Assembly: GCF_015351395.1 (NCBI RefSeq)
Contig: NZ_JADKPV010000002.1
Coordinates: forward strand, 124,001-188,000
From: Savagea serpentis
GTDB taxonomy: Bacteria > Bacillota > Bacilli > Bacillales_A > Planococcaceae
DNA length: 64,000 nt
Direction: 5' to 3'
How positions within the stretch are numbered: position 1 is the first letter of the stretch; the number at the start of each line of letters is the position of its first letter. The notes beneath the pieces were generated by a model. The model was given only the letters and a program-made list of their open reading frames with translations. It made no database searches and was not told the origin of the DNA. Positions 8,150 through 17,525 of this stretch are shown in pieces. The position numbers and the translations under genes are program-made.

Positions 8150-9393
8150 CATTTAAAGAACAAGTATTGTACATACGTCGCCATATGAAGAAAAACCGAC
8201 TCCGTGTATTTATGACGATTTTAGCGACGACGATGGGAACAGCTTTTTTGATCGTTTTAGCATCAATTGGTTTTGGCTTACATGAAACAGCAGAGCGAGA
8301 AATTTTATCAAATGCAAATATTACAGAAGTAAAAGTTTGGGCAGACCAGATGGAAGAAAAAGACATACGAACAATAAGTCAATTACCAGGTGTTCATATT
8401 TTTGCACAACGGTCACGAGTGACGATTCCAGATTCTGTTTATTTTAACGAGATTGAAAGTAACGGAGAATTAGAGTTAATAGATTACGATATTGAGCGCC
8501 AACTCGATTTTAAATTGAAAGAAGGACGATTCCCTGAAACTGACCGTGAAGTCGTCGTCGGGTATCATTTCGGAGAGTCGTTTATAGATGGCGAAAAGAA
8601 GGATGTATTAGGAAAAGCAATTCAATATGTCATTCCGAAAGATGGAGAAGAGGAAGACGGAGAACAGTTTGAAGATACGTTTACAATTGTCGGGATTAAA
8701 GAAGCGCCAGCGCGTGAATGGAATTCTGATTCAACAATTTTCGTTAGTCGAACGTATCAACCTCAAATTATGGACGTATATAAACAATTCGAGCCAGCTG
8801 AAGAAATGATAGATTCACTGTTTTACAATGACTATGCGATCCACGCGAAAAGTGCAGAAGTGGTGAAAGATTTAAAAGCAGAAATTGAAGCGCTCGGTTA
8901 CAATACGTATTCGGTATTAGATGAGATTGAACAATTTGATTTATTTTTTACAGCGTTTAAAATGGGGCTCGTCTTTGTGGGTACAATCGCAGTCTTAATT
9001 GCGTCGATCGGTATTTTTAATACGATGACGATGGCCGTGACGGAGCGAACGCGTGAAATTGGTGTGATGAAAGCACTCGGAATGAGTCCGAAATTAATTC
9101 AACGTTTATTCATTATGGAAAGTGCTTGGATTGGAGTGCTCGGTACAGCGATTGCAATCGTCATTTCGTACGGAGTGAGTTTCTTAGCAAATCAATTGCT
9201 TCCACTTATTTTAGAATTTGCAATGAAAGATGAAGGAGTTGTAGATGCCGGCATTACATTTTCAACGATTACTTTACCACTCATTTTGATCGCATCAACG
9301 ATTAGTATAGCAGTTGCGATTATTTCTGGATTCCGTCCAGCAAAAAAAGCGACGAAGATTGACATTATTGAAGCGATGCGTACAAATATGTAA
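8146..9393 (+). CDS. FtsX/MacB-like ABC transporter permease
   Basis: 415 aa. An N-terminal helix (about residues 20-40) is followed by a large extracytoplasmic MacB_PCD domain (about 45-265) and a C-terminal FtsX block with three helices (about 275-295, 325-345 and 375-400). ERTREIGVMKALG is the hallmark coupling segment of the family. Start codon GTG, overlapping the ATPase stop as GTGA. A terminator follows immediately, so the operon has only two genes. Confidence 0.9.
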   Translation: MTFKEQVLYIRRHMKKNRLRVFMTILATTMGTAFLIVLASIGFGLHETAEREILSNANITEVKVWADQMEEKDIRTISQLPGVHIFAQRSRVTIPDSVYFNEIESNGELELIDYDIERQLDFKLKEGRFPETDREVVVGYHFGESFIDGEKKDVLGKAIQYVIPKDGEEEDGEQFEDTFTIVGIKEAPAREWNSDSTIFVSRTYQPQIMDVYKQFEPAEEMIDSLFYNDYAIHAKSAEVVKDLKAEIEALGYNTYSVLDEIEQFDLFFTAFKMGLVFVGTIAVLIASIGIFNTMTMAVTERTREIGVMKALGMSPKLIQRLFIMESAWIGVLGTAIAIVISYGVSFLANQLLPLILEFAMKDEGVVDAGITFSTITLPLILIASTISIAVAIISGFRPAKKATKIDIIEAMRTNM

Positions 9394-9400
9394 AAGGCGG

Positions 9401-9433
9401 ACGTCACAGTGGAAAAACTGTGGCGTTTTTTAT
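9401..9433 (+). terminator. Terminator of the ABC exporter operon
   Basis: A 10-bp stem (ACGTCACAGT with ACTGTGGCGT, one mismatch or wobble) and six T. Confidence 0.8.
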
Positions 9434-9489
9434 ATTGTGAGCACATAATACGTGAATTGAACAGTTCGTGGTATAATCGATTTTATATT

Positions 9490-9504
9490 TGAGAACGATT
9501 TTCA
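9490..9504. promoter_or_regulatory. Fur-box-like operator before the Bcr/CflA exporter
   Basis: TGAGAACGATTTTCA matches the 7-1-7 Fur box TGATAATNATTATCA at 12 of 14 defined positions. It sits just downstream of a TATAAT at 9472-9477 and 18 bp before the gene, a repressor position. Iron control of the exporter is inferred. Confidence 0.5.
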
Positions 9505-9521
9505 ATTAAGGGAGGATTGGC

Positions 9522-10736
9522 ATGGAGAAAATTTATAAGCCCGAAGAGAAAAATACTATGATGCGTGTATGGCTCATCTTAATTTTAGGGTCACTCACCG
9601 CATTCGGCCCATTATCGATGGATATGTATTTACCAGCTCTTCCTGAAATCAGGTCGGCTCTTGGAACATCTACCTCACTCGTTCAAATGAGTTTAACTGC
9701 TTGTTTGCTCGGTTTAGGACTCGGACAAATTGTGTTCGGTCCGTATAGTGATGTTCATGGCCGTCGCAAGCCGTTACTATTTACGTTAATCGGATACGCA
9801 CTCGCTTCTTTTTTAAGCGCTTTTAGTCCGAATATTTATGTCTTTATTATTTTACGTTTCATTCAAGGGTTTACGGGGGCTGCCGGGATTGTCATCGCCC
9901 GAGCTTCTGCACGTGATATGTATAGTGGGAAAGAGTTGACGAAGTTTGTCGCATTATTATCGCTCGTCAATGGAGCTGCTCCGATATTAGCTCCTATTTT
10001 CGGTGGGTTTATTTTGCAGTTTATCCCGTGGCAAGGGATTTTCCACGTATTAGGATTGATCGGTTTACTCATGCTCGTCGGTGTCTTTTTTGGCCTTCCA
10101 GAAACATTGCATCATGAGAAACGTTCAACAGGTGGTATCTTTGGTGTAGTGAAAACATTTGGCAAGTTGATGCGCGATCGTACATTTTTAAGTATTTCAT
10201 TAACGCAAGGATTCATTATGACTGCGATGTTTGCTTACATTGCTGGATCGCCTTTTGTCTTACAAAAAATATATGGTGTAACGGAATTGCAATTTTCATT
10301 ATTTTTCGCGTTGAATGGTGTCGGAATTATATTGGCAGCGCAAGTAGCGGGGTATTTATCTTCTCGTATGGCAGAGTCTAAAATATTGCAATTGTCTTTA
10401 TATGTTGCATTCATAGGCGCACTTTTACTCAGTTACACTGTATGGACGGAAGGTTCGCTCGCATTGCTTGCTCTTTCTTTATTTCTCATTATTTCTTGCG
10501 TCGGTTCCGTGTCGACGACGGGATTCTCAATCGCGATGAATTTACAAGAGCGAGATGTCGGGAGCGCTTCCGCTTTTCTCGGATTATTGCCCCATATCGG
10601 TGGAGCGATTGTTTCTCCACTCGTCGGAATTATGGGAGAGATGAGCGCTATTCCAATGGCGATTATTATGCTCGCTTGTACTGTTTTTGCATTGATCACA
10701 TTTTATATGGCAGGTATTCGAAAACTTGTCCTCTAA
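9522..10736 (+). CDS. Bcr/CflA-family MFS drug or metabolite exporter
   Basis: 404 aa with about 12 membrane helices. The Bcr/CflA signature MDMYLPALPEI sits in the first helix, the MFS motif A-like SDVHGRRKPLL follows helix 2, and RFIQGFTGAAGIVIARA marks helix 4. Members export bicyclomycin, chloramphenicol, sulfonamides or small metabolites by proton antiport. The ATG at 9522 follows GGGAGG. A Fur-box-like site upstream suggests iron regulation, which would fit siderophore or iron-chelator export, but this is inference and no siderophore biosynthesis gene is in view. Confidence 0.85.
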   Translation: MEKIYKPEEKNTMMRVWLILILGSLTAFGPLSMDMYLPALPEIRSALGTSTSLVQMSLTACLLGLGLGQIVFGPYSDVHGRRKPLLFTLIGYALASFLSAFSPNIYVFIILRFIQGFTGAAGIVIARASARDMYSGKELTKFVALLSLVNGAAPILAPIFGGFILQFIPWQGIFHVLGLIGLLMLVGVFFGLPETLHHEKRSTGGIFGVVKTFGKLMRDRTFLSISLTQGFIMTAMFAYIAGSPFVLQKIYGVTELQFSLFFALNGVGIILAAQVAGYLSSRMAESKILQLSLYVAFIGALLLSYTVWTEGSLALLALSLFLIISCVGSVSTTGFSIAMNLQERDVGSASAFLGLLPHIGGAIVSPLVGIMGEMSAIPMAIIMLACTVFALITFYMAGIRKLVL

Positions 10737-10802
10737 AAGATAAAGAGCGACTCGACATCATATAAATGTTATAATGCAAATGTCTAGCCATCTACTATTT
10801 GC

Positions 10803-10861
10803 ATAAGTCTTTTCATTTCAAAAAAGAGGAATGGAGCTTATGATGGTAGTATAAGTCTTTT
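10803..10861 (+). repeat. Two 11-bp direct repeats in the fumC leader
   Basis: ATAAGTCTTTT occurs at 10803-10813 and again at 10851-10861. The second copy can pair weakly with CTTAT upstream and ends in a T tract, so the leader may fold into a terminator-like hairpin. A TATAAT at 10770-10775 would start the message just before. Confidence 0.35.
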
Positions 10862-10888
10862 TTATTATAATAAAGAGGTGACGAAAAA

Positions 10889-12277
10889 ATGGAATATCGT
10901 ATTGAACATGACACATTTGGAGAAGTGAAGGTACCTGCAGACAAATTATGGGGTGCTCAAACACAACGAAGTAAACAAAACTTCAAAATTGGTGGAGAGC
11001 GCATTCCGTTAGGAGTAATCCGTGCATTTGCTCATTTGAAAAAATCAGCAGCACTCGCGAGCAACGCATTTGGCAATTTATCAGATGCGAAAACGAAAGC
11101 GATTGTAACGGCAGCGGAAGAAGTCATTGCAGGTAAATGGGACGAGCATTTCCCACTTGTCGTTTGGCAAACAGGTAGCGGTACGCAGTCGAACATGAAC
11201 ATGAACGAAGTACTCGCAAATCGCGGTAACCAATTGTTAGAAGAGTGGGGCGAAGAAGAGCGTCTCCACCCGAACGACGATGTGAACAAATCACAAAGCT
11301 CGAACGATACATTCCCAACAGCACTTCACGTTTCAGCAGTGCTTGCTGTTCAAGAAGATTTAATCCCAGCGCTTGAAGTATTCAAGAAAACATTGTTACA
11401 AAAAGAAGAAGACTTTAAAGAGATCGTAAAAATTGGTCGTACACATTTACAAGATGCGACACCACTTACACTCGGACAAGAGATTAGTGGATGGCGCCGT
11501 ATGGTTGAGCGTTCAGAAGAAATGATTACACAATCGGTTGAAATGTTAAAAGACCTCGCAATCGGTGGAACAGCAGTCGGAACTGGTTTAAACGCACCAG
11601 AAGGATTCGGCGAAAAAGTAGCGGAAGAAATTTCGAAATCAACAGGCGTTGAGTTCGCTTCAGCTCCAAACAAATTCCACTCATTAACGAGCTATGATGA
11701 AGTAGTATACGTTCATGGCGCATTAAAAGCACTTGCAGGTGACTTAATGAAAATCGCAAACGACGTTCGTTGGTTAGCGAGCGGTCCGCGTTCAGGAATT
11801 GGCGAAATTACAATTCCAGAAAACGAGCCAGGTTCATCAATTATGCCAGGTAAAGTGAACCCGACACAATCAGAAGCATTGACGATGGTCGTTGCTCAAG
11901 TGATGGGGAATGACGCAGCGATCGGATTCGCAGCGAGCCAAGGTAACTTTGAGTTGAACGTTTACAAGCCAGTGATCATTTACAATTTCCTACAGTCTGT
12001 AAAACTGTTAGCAGATGGAATGATGAGCTTTAACGACAACTGTGCGGTCGGAATCGAGCCAAACCTCGAAGAAATCGAAAGCAAAGTAGAAAACTCACTC
12101 ATGCTCGTTACAGCGTTAAACCCATACATCGGTTATGAAAACGCAGCAAAAATCGCAAAAACAGCACATAAAAATGGTTCAACTTTAAAAGAAGCTGCAC
12201 TTGCGACAGGACTCCTTACAGAAGAAGAGTTCGATAAGTATGTAGTAGCGAAAGATATGGTTGGAACAATTAAATAA
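10889..12277 (+). CDS. fumC: Class II fumarate hydratase
   Basis: Interconverts fumarate and malate in the TCA cycle, oxygen-stable and cofactor-free. 462 aa, the same length as B. subtilis CitG/FumC. The family signature [11 protein letters not shown] lies near residue 320, the [10 protein letters not shown] loop near 98 and the [10 protein letters not shown] block near 185. The ATG at 10889 lies after AAGAGGTGA. Monocistronic between a leader containing an 11-bp repeat and a terminator. Confidence 0.97.
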   Translation: MEYRIEHDTFGEVKVPADKLWGAQTQRSKQNFKIGGERIPLGVIRAFAHLKKSAALASNAFGNLSDAKTKAIVTAAEEVIAGKWDEHFPLVVWQTGSGTQSNMNMNEVLANRGNQLLEEWGEEERLHPNDDVNKSQSSNDTFPTALHVSAVLAVQEDLIPALEVFKKTLLQKEEDFKEIVKIGRTHLQDATPLTLGQEISGWRRMVERSEEMITQSVEMLKDLAIGGTAVGTGLNAPEGFGEKVAEEISKSTGVEFASAPNKFHSLTSYDEVVYVHGALKALAGDLMKIANDVRWLASGPRSGIGEITIPENEPGSSIMPGKVNPTQSEALTMVVAQVMGNDAAIGFAASQGNFELNVYKPVIIYNFLQSVKLLADGMMSFNDNCAVGIEPNLEEIESKVENSLMLVTALNPYIGYENAAKIAKTAHKNGSTLKEAALATGLLTEEEFDKYVVAKDMVGTIK

Positions 12278-12290
12278 GTAGTTTTCATCG

Positions 12291-12325
12291 AGTGCCATTC
12301 GACAATTTTGTCGGTGGCACTTTTT
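12291..12325 (+). terminator. Terminator of fumC
   Basis: Outer stem AGTGCCA/TGGCACT, inner stem CGACA/TGTCG, then five T. Confidence 0.85.
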
Positions 12326-12378
12326 CATTCGTGAAAATCGAGTGAATGCGTTACGATAGAGAAGAGAGGGTGGTCAAT

Positions 12379-13155
12379 ATGAAAATAGGTTTAATCGGAT
12401 ACGGGAATATCGGCTCTTTTCTCGTAGAAGCCCTTCAAGAGCGAGAAGATATAACGATTACACATGTTTTAACGAGTCGAACAGATCAGATTGACATATT
12501 AGCTCAAGGCGGTATCAAAGTCGTTCATGACATTGAACAGTTCGTCCAACAAAGTTTTGATTATGTAGTAGAAACGAGCACAATTGAAACGATTGAGAAA
12601 TATGGAGAAGCGGTCATTCGTGCTGGAAAACCTTTAATTTTAAGCAGTATTGGCGTTTTAGGAAAAAAAGAAGTGCGCGATAAGTTTGAAACATTGGCTA
12701 GGCGACATGGCACCGCGTTATTTATTCCATCGGGTGCAATCGGAGGACTAGATGCGATTCAATCGGCACAAGCATTAGATGAGTTAGAAGAAGTGCAATT
12801 AACGACGCGTAAACCACCGAGTGCTTTACCGAATCGTAAACAGCCGCTTGCGGAAGTCGAAGTTATTTTTGAAGGATCAGCTGAAGCAGCGATCGCGCAA
12901 TTTCCACGCAATATGAATGTCGCTATTGCATTATCTCTTGCTGGAATTGGACCGAAGCGTACGAAAGTAAGAGTATTGGCAGATCCACACGCGGAAAAAA
13001 ATACGCATACAATCGAAGTAAAAGGTTCATTCGGTGTAATGACGACAATGATTGAAAATAATCCGATGCCTGAGAATCCGAAGACGAGTTATTTAGCGGC
13101 ACTCAGTGTATTGCACGCTATTATGAACCAACAAAATACGATTCGCATCGCCTAA
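12379..13155 (+). CDS. Aspartate dehydrogenase-like protein (NadX family)
   Basis: 258 aa. N-terminal Rossmann domain with GLIGYGNIGS (residues 4-13), a middle region reading PSGAIGGLDAI, and the C-terminal catalytic domain with the NMNVAIALSLAG segment and DPHAEKNTHTIEV, which carries the likely active-site His. NadX oxidises L-aspartate to iminoaspartate for NAD synthesis, and related enzymes also work in amino-acid turnover. No nadA or nadC is adjacent, so the physiological role is open. The ATG at 12379 follows GAGAGGGTGG; upstream in-frame codons do not look like protein. Confidence 0.75.
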   Translation: MKIGLIGYGNIGSFLVEALQEREDITITHVLTSRTDQIDILAQGGIKVVHDIEQFVQQSFDYVVETSTIETIEKYGEAVIRAGKPLILSSIGVLGKKEVRDKFETLARRHGTALFIPSGAIGGLDAIQSAQALDELEEVQLTTRKPPSALPNRKQPLAEVEVIFEGSAEAAIAQFPRNMNVAIALSLAGIGPKRTKVRVLADPHAEKNTHTIEVKGSFGVMTTMIENNPMPENPKTSYLAALSVLHAIMNQQNTIRIA

Positions 13156-13210
13156 AAAGCGTGAGCATTAAAGAAACGTTCTAGAAAAGTTTCTTGCGCT
13201 CACGCTTTTT
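13154..13210. terminator. Bidirectional terminator between nadX-like and rsiV-like genes
   Basis: AAAAAGCGTGAGC pairs with GCTCACGCTTTTT across a 30-nt loop that can itself pair (AAGAAAC with GTTTCTT). A and T tracts serve both convergent genes. Confidence 0.85.
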
Positions 13211-13213
13211 CCG

Positions 13214-14065
13214 TTATTCAATATAACGATGGCTTACTAGTAAATCATCGATGAGGGAAGTGGGGATTTCAATCGTAATCGGCCCATAAGCTCCTGCAGT
13301 AATTTCGTACTTATCGAATGAAATATGCAATGTTTTTTTATTTGAAATAAAAAATGGTTGGTCTGCATCAATGAGTGGCAAAGGTTTTTTCTCTGGGTTG
13401 ATGGAAACGGCTTGTTCATCTTCTAAATAGTGCACGATATATTCATTTATTCGATCAATGTACTCGTCATTGATGAATAAACTAGGCAATGTTAAAACGA
13501 CGCCCAATTGCTTATCCACATTATCGTATTCTATTTCATATGACGAGGAACCTTGAATTTCAGAATAGCTTCGAGATAAAACAAATAAAATATCGGTATC
13601 GGTAATAACTTCTACTTTAGAATCAATAGCTAAATGTCCACCACCAGCATCGTCCATTTCAACTAACTTCTGTTCGAATGACTCGTAGAGTGCTTCACTT
13701 TCCGCAATGTATTTAGCGTTCAGTACTTGTTCGAGTTCAGGATTTGTTACGTTAGCAATAGTTGGTGTTTCAATATGTGCTTCATACATCTCTTGTTCTA
13801 CGACGATTTCATGAATCGTTAAAGCAGAAACGAGTGATTGAAATCCAGGTACATTTGCCATTGCTTGAGCAAATTGAGGACTTACATTTAAAGAGCTAAT
13901 CCAAATGACGAACAAAGCGACTATTGAAAAGAGCCAACTTTTCATTCGCTTATTGCGTCGTTGTTCCCGTCCGGCTTGCGCAATCGTTTCACGTAAACGT
14001 CGGTCGAGTTCGGGCGGAATAGGGATGTCATCATACGATTGACGATAATCATTCATCCGATTCAT
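13214..14065 (-). CDS. rsiV: RsiV-like anti-sigma factor
   Basis: 283 aa. A cytoplasmic N-terminus (about 1-42) rich in charged residues, one membrane helix (about 43-61), and a large outside domain with a DUF4163-like half and a C-terminal DUF3298-like half (ALTIHEIVVEQEMYEAHIETP, then YKDE-poor beta segments to FDKYEITAGAYGP). The last phrase is typical of RsiV. In B. subtilis RsiV holds SigV until lysozyme binding triggers cleavage. It lies 3 bp after the sigma gene and is translated from a site inside the sigma C-terminus. Lysozyme as the signal is known for the family, not shown here. Confidence 0.8.
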   Translation of the reverse strand: MNRMNDYRQSYDDIPIPPELDRRLRETIAQAGREQRRNKRMKSWLFSIVALFVIWISSLNVSPQFAQAMANVPGFQSLVSALTIHEIVVEQEMYEAHIETPTIANVTNPELEQVLNAKYIAESEALYESFEQKLVEMDDAGGGHLAIDSKVEVITDTDILFVLSRSYSEIQGSSSYEIEYDNVDKQLGVVLTLPSLFINDEYIDRINEYIVHYLEDEQAVSINPEKKPLPLIDADQPFFISNKKTLHISFDKYEITAGAYGPITIEIPTSLIDDLLVSHRYIE

Positions 14066-14068
14066 AAT

Positions 14069-14563
14069 TTATAAATACTCCTCTCCTATATCGAGTCGAA
14101 GCTTTTTTAAAGCGGCATAGAGGCGAGTTTTTACAGTATTCACATTGGTATCTGTAATAGCGGCGATTTCTTCTAATTTCAAGTCTTCGAGAAAGCGTAA
14201 GACAATGACAGTTCGATGGATGGGCGATAGACGATCAATTGCTGCCAATAAATCGAAATTTGTCACTTCGTTTTCTTGAGCAGGAAGAAGAAAGTGGAGT
14301 GTATCCTCTTCCATCACAGTAACCCGTTGATGTTTTCGTAAAAAATCGAGCGCTGTATTGACTAAAATACGATAAAACCAAGTTTTTAAATATTGGATTT
14401 CATCTAATTTTTGAATAGAGCGCAATGCTTTTAAAGTAGCTTCTTGTACGATATCGAGTGCATTTTGTTCGTTTTTAACATAGCTATACGCGATGCGATA
14501 ATGCACGTGTCGATAATCCATGACGAATTGTTCCACAAATGCGAACTTCTCTTCTTTCGTCAT
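14069..14563 (-). CDS. sigV: ECF RNA polymerase sigma factor (SigV-like)
   Basis: 164 aa. Region 2 (about 15-85) contains AYSYVKNEQNALDIVQEATLKA and TWFYRILVNTALDFLRK; region 4 (about 110-160) contains IVLRFLEDLKLEEIAAI and the recognition helix NVNTVKTRLYAALKKLR. The pairing with an RsiV-type anti-sigma gene supports assignment to SigV, the lysozyme-response group. The ATG at 14563 follows AAGGTG by 11 nt; GTG at 14566 is possible. A promoter of ECF type lies upstream, consistent with autoregulation. No O-acetyltransferase (oatA) gene is present here, unlike B. subtilis. Confidence 0.9.
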   Translation of the reverse strand: MTKEEKFAFVEQFVMDYRHVHYRIAYSYVKNEQNALDIVQEATLKALRSIQKLDEIQYLKTWFYRILVNTALDFLRKHQRVTVMEEDTLHFLLPAQENEVTNFDLLAAIDRLSPIHRTVIVLRFLEDLKLEEIAAITDTNVNTVKTRLYAALKKLRLDIGEEYL

Positions 14564-14618
14564 CACAAAAGGTTCACCTTCTTCTAAAAATAGTACGCGA
14601 TGGTACTATCGTATATTT

Positions 14619-14646
14619 GACGTCTATTGAAAAAGTAAAGTTTGTT
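14619..14646 (-). promoter_or_regulatory. ECF-type autoregulatory promoter before sigV
   Basis: On the minus strand AAC, 17 bp, CGTC (14642-14640 and 14622-14619), the AAC/CGT pattern used by ECF sigma factors with normal spacing, about 55 bp before the start. Confidence 0.55.
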
Positions 14647-14784
14647 TGAAATGTAATTGAAATCATTTTGCAATAAACTTGTAACAATACTCTATTGTAA
14701 TGGAACGAAATTGGAAAGTAAAAGGTTTTTCATTATACAAAAAAGATTTAGCTGAATGGTTTATTCAACTAAATCTTTTGGAGT

Positions 14785-17181
14785 TTAAAACGATATTTTA
14801 CTTTTTCTTTCAAAATATGTGTGCAGACGATATTCGCATATTTGGTAGGTCCAATCAAATAAAATGCTCATTTCTTCTTCAGTCGGTTGAAGAGAAAACG
14901 AGAAAAATGCCCCTTCTAATTTTGCATTTTGATAAGAGTTGGTCCAGGCACGAATTGGCATTTGCTTTAATAGTTGGACTATTTTTTGCTCGTTGTAATG
15001 TTGAAGGGCTTTTCCTTGCTTGTCGGATAGATCTGTTTGCCATCGATAATTTTTTGCCATTAAATAACGATGGAAAAATGGTGCGATTTCTTGCAATGTA
15101 ATCCGCTTGTACCAATTATTTTCTCCTCTTTGTAACATGGCGAGTACAACGATGAGCTTGTAACTTTTTGTCATCTTCGTCGTCGTTAGCGTATGAAACC
15201 ATTGTTCAAATTTTGTTAACGTTTGTCGTTCTATTTCATTTAACAATTGCGCATAGCCTAAAAATTGCGGATACGTTTTAAACTGTTCTCGCACAATTTT
15301 AGAGTCGACATCTGCTTTTAAATGAAATTGTAAATATGTTGGTGTTTCTCCAAGTTCGAGTCGGAGTTGTTGTAACGCATCGAGCGCACGTTGTTTCCGC
15401 GGAGAACGTTTCGTCCGCAACATTTGAAGTAAGTCAATCACTTCCGTATCGAATTCGATATGACAGTCTGATGGTAAATGGAAATCACTCGCAACGAACG
15501 AAGTCGGAATCGTTTCGTCTTGAGAAAATACGGCGAGCTTTAAATCGGCTTTACGATAATTTCCGATTAAATCAATGATGACACAGTGACTTTTACCTTC
15601 GGCGAGGCGTAACCCACGTCCGATTTGTTGAGTAAATACGGCGAGAGATTCCGTCGGTCGTAAAAATAGCAATGTATCTACGAGCGGAATATCGACCCCT
15701 TCGTTAAATAAATTTACGGTAAAGATGGCATCTAGTTTTCCTAGATGGAGTCGTTCAATCATTTGTCTACGTTCCGCAATAGTAGAATCGCCATGCAATG
15801 CGACAGTCCGGTAGCCTGACTCGTTAAAATATTGACTCATAGTGAGCGCTTGGGCGACGGAAGAACAGAAAGCGATTGTTCTTTTTTGCTTATGGTGTTC
15901 CCATTCATGTAAAGCGGTCATTGCGTAATCTTCCTGCAATTGAGCAGCAAGTAATTGGCTTTCGTCATAACGGTTCGCGCGCCATTCAATCGTCGTGTAA
16001 TCAATGGGGTCACGCACTCCGATATAGTGAAAAGGAGAAAGCCAACCTTGTCGAATCGCATCGATAAAGTGAATTGAAATGGCAACATTCCCGTCACATA
16101 AGGCATATACATCTTGATTATCAAGTCTATCGGGTGTTGCGGTAATGCCGAGCAAAAAATCTGGTTGAAAGTATTGTAAAACGCGTTCATAGCTCGTTGC
16201 AGTCGCGTGATGGAATTCGTCGATCACGATTAAATCGAAAGCATCTTTGTCGAATTGTTGTAAATGATAATGAGCGGATAAAGTGAAAATAGAAGCAAAC
16301 ACGAACCGTCCATTTTTTTCTTTATGATTGCCATCAAAAATGCTCATTTCATCATTTGGAAAGACATTTGTAAAAGATTGTTTCGCTTGGTGAAGCAATT
16401 GTTCACGATGTGCGATAAATAAAACACGCTTAAACGAACGAGCGAAAAAAGCGGCTAAATATGTCTTGCCTAAACCGGTCGCCATAATGACGAGCGCTTT
16501 ATCATATTGTTCTTCACGCATCGCTTGTAGCGCATCGAGTGCTAATTGTTGGGCGGGTCTCGGTGACAAATGATAATCCGTTATCATTTCCTCGGAAATA
16601 ATTGTAGGCATATCAGTAGAAAAATCATCAGCTTCCACTGCTGAGCTTAAATTATATATCGCATTCGCCACTACGTATTTTCTTTTGTATTGTTCTAATG
16701 TCAGGGTGTTTAAAGGCACCGTCTGTTCATGAAAAAACAAGTGTAAAAATTGGTCGACTACATGTTCAAAAAAGGGTGCATCAACACGCAATTCGGTATG
16801 TACATTCCATTCAATGCCCGTCGTTAAAGCGCTTTTTGATAAATTGGAAGAACCGATAAATGTTTGGCATGCCGTTTCGTACCGAAATAAATACGCTTTC
16901 GGATGGAAAGACCGTCCTTTGCTTTCAAATAGACGAATCTCAGCTTCTGGAAGTTCGTTGAGTAATTGACGTAGCGCTTCGGGATTCGTAATGTATAAAT
17001 AATCTCCAACGAGAATTTTAATTTCAGCGCCTCGTTCACTCGCTCGTTTCAAATGAGAGGTAATCATTTGTGCGCCGCTTTTTTGAATGAAGGAGACGAC
17101 GAAATAAATGGTGTCCGCTTCCTTCATCGCTTTAATTAAATGTGATTGAAGTTGTGTCGTAATGAGGGAAAGTTTAGTCAT
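14785..17181 (-). CDS. PLD-like nuclease and SF2 DEAD/DEAH helicase fusion
   Basis: 798 aa. Residues 1-150 form one phospholipase-D-like domain with a single HxK motif (H93 and K95 in FHPKAYLFR) and GSSNLS. Residues 205-540 are a superfamily-2 helicase: Walker A ATGLGKT (234-240), DEFH (321-324), GITATP (345-350), and motif VI QQIGRGLRL (518-526). The last 250 residues are a helical domain of unknown role. One HxK motif implies a dimeric nuclease if active. The start overlaps the MazG-like gene by 8 bp, so the two are coupled. Similar fusions occur in DNA-repair and phage-defence settings. A defence role here is inference; no other defence gene is adjacent. Confidence 0.85.
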   Translation of the reverse strand: MTKLSLITTQLQSHLIKAMKEADTIYFVVSFIQKSGAQMITSHLKRASERGAEIKILVGDYLYITNPEALRQLLNELPEAEIRLFESKGRSFHPKAYLFRYETACQTFIGSSNLSKSALTTGIEWNVHTELRVDAPFFEHVVDQFLHLFFHEQTVPLNTLTLEQYKRKYVVANAIYNLSSAVEADDFSTDMPTIISEEMITDYHLSPRPAQQLALDALQAMREEQYDKALVIMATGLGKTYLAAFFARSFKRVLFIAHREQLLHQAKQSFTNVFPNDEMSIFDGNHKEKNGRFVFASIFTLSAHYHLQQFDKDAFDLIVIDEFHHATATSYERVLQYFQPDFLLGITATPDRLDNQDVYALCDGNVAISIHFIDAIRQGWLSPFHYIGVRDPIDYTTIEWRANRYDESQLLAAQLQEDYAMTALHEWEHHKQKRTIAFCSSVAQALTMSQYFNESGYRTVALHGDSTIAERRQMIERLHLGKLDAIFTVNLFNEGVDIPLVDTLLFLRPTESLAVFTQQIGRGLRLAEGKSHCVIIDLIGNYRKADLKLAVFSQDETIPTSFVASDFHLPSDCHIEFDTEVIDLLQMLRTKRSPRKQRALDALQQLRLELGETPTYLQFHLKADVDSKIVREQFKTYPQFLGYAQLLNEIERQTLTKFEQWFHTLTTTKMTKSYKLIVVLAMLQRGENNWYKRITLQEIAPFFHRYLMAKNYRWQTDLSDKQGKALQHYNEQKIVQLLKQMPIRAWTNSYQNAKLEGAFFSFSLQPTEEEMSILFDWTYQICEYRLHTYFERKSKISF

Positions 17182-17500
17182 CCTCTACCTCGATTAAAAA
17201 TAATTTTTGATGAAAAGCCCCGCGCTCTATTTCTTTTTCTTGTCTTATTTTTTCGAGATGGTCAGGAGTGAAGCCGAGAACTCGAGATGCTGCGTGTAAA
17301 AGCTCTAGCAAATCAGCGAGTTCTTCTAACGCATCTAGATTCGTTTCAGCTTCTTCAAATTCCTTCAGTTCTTCATGGAGTTTTCGTTTCAATTCGATAA
17401 TATATTGTTCATTCGTTAACGTTTCAATAGTGAACGATTTTCCTGTCGCTTCGATAATTTCAGGAATACGATCACGTACTAATTTTTTATAAGTAGGCAT
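17174..17500 (-). CDS. MazG-like nucleoside triphosphate pyrophosphohydrolase
   Basis: 108 aa. All-alpha NTP-PPase fold: KLVRDRIPEII at the start, then the metal-binding helices KRKLHEELKEFEEAE (ExxE) and LEELADLLELLHA (ExxD). Members hydrolyse NTPs or dNTPs to monophosphates and can remove damaged or signalling nucleotides. The ATG at 17500 follows AAAAAGGAT; the longer frame upstream reads like leader. It is the first gene of a two-gene operon; its stop lies beyond the start of the helicase gene (8-bp overlap), so the products are probably made in step. Confidence 0.85.
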   Translation of the reverse strand: MPTYKKLVRDRIPEIIEATGKSFTIETLTNEQYIIELKRKLHEELKEFEEAETNLDALEELADLLELLHAASRVLGFTPDHLEKIRQEKEIERGAFHQKLFLIEVEDD

Positions 17501-17525
17501 GTCAGACACATCCTTTTTAGTACAT

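Noticed and set aside
9457-9477. TTGAAC and TATAAT as promoter of the Bcr/CflA exporter
   Set aside because: Spacing is only 9 bp, too short for a sigma-A promoter. The TATAAT may still be used with a poor -35.
10442-10765. 107-codon frame overlapping the end of the Bcr/CflA gene
   Set aside because: Shadow frame rich in Arg and Cys, without ribosome site, inside an obvious membrane protein gene.
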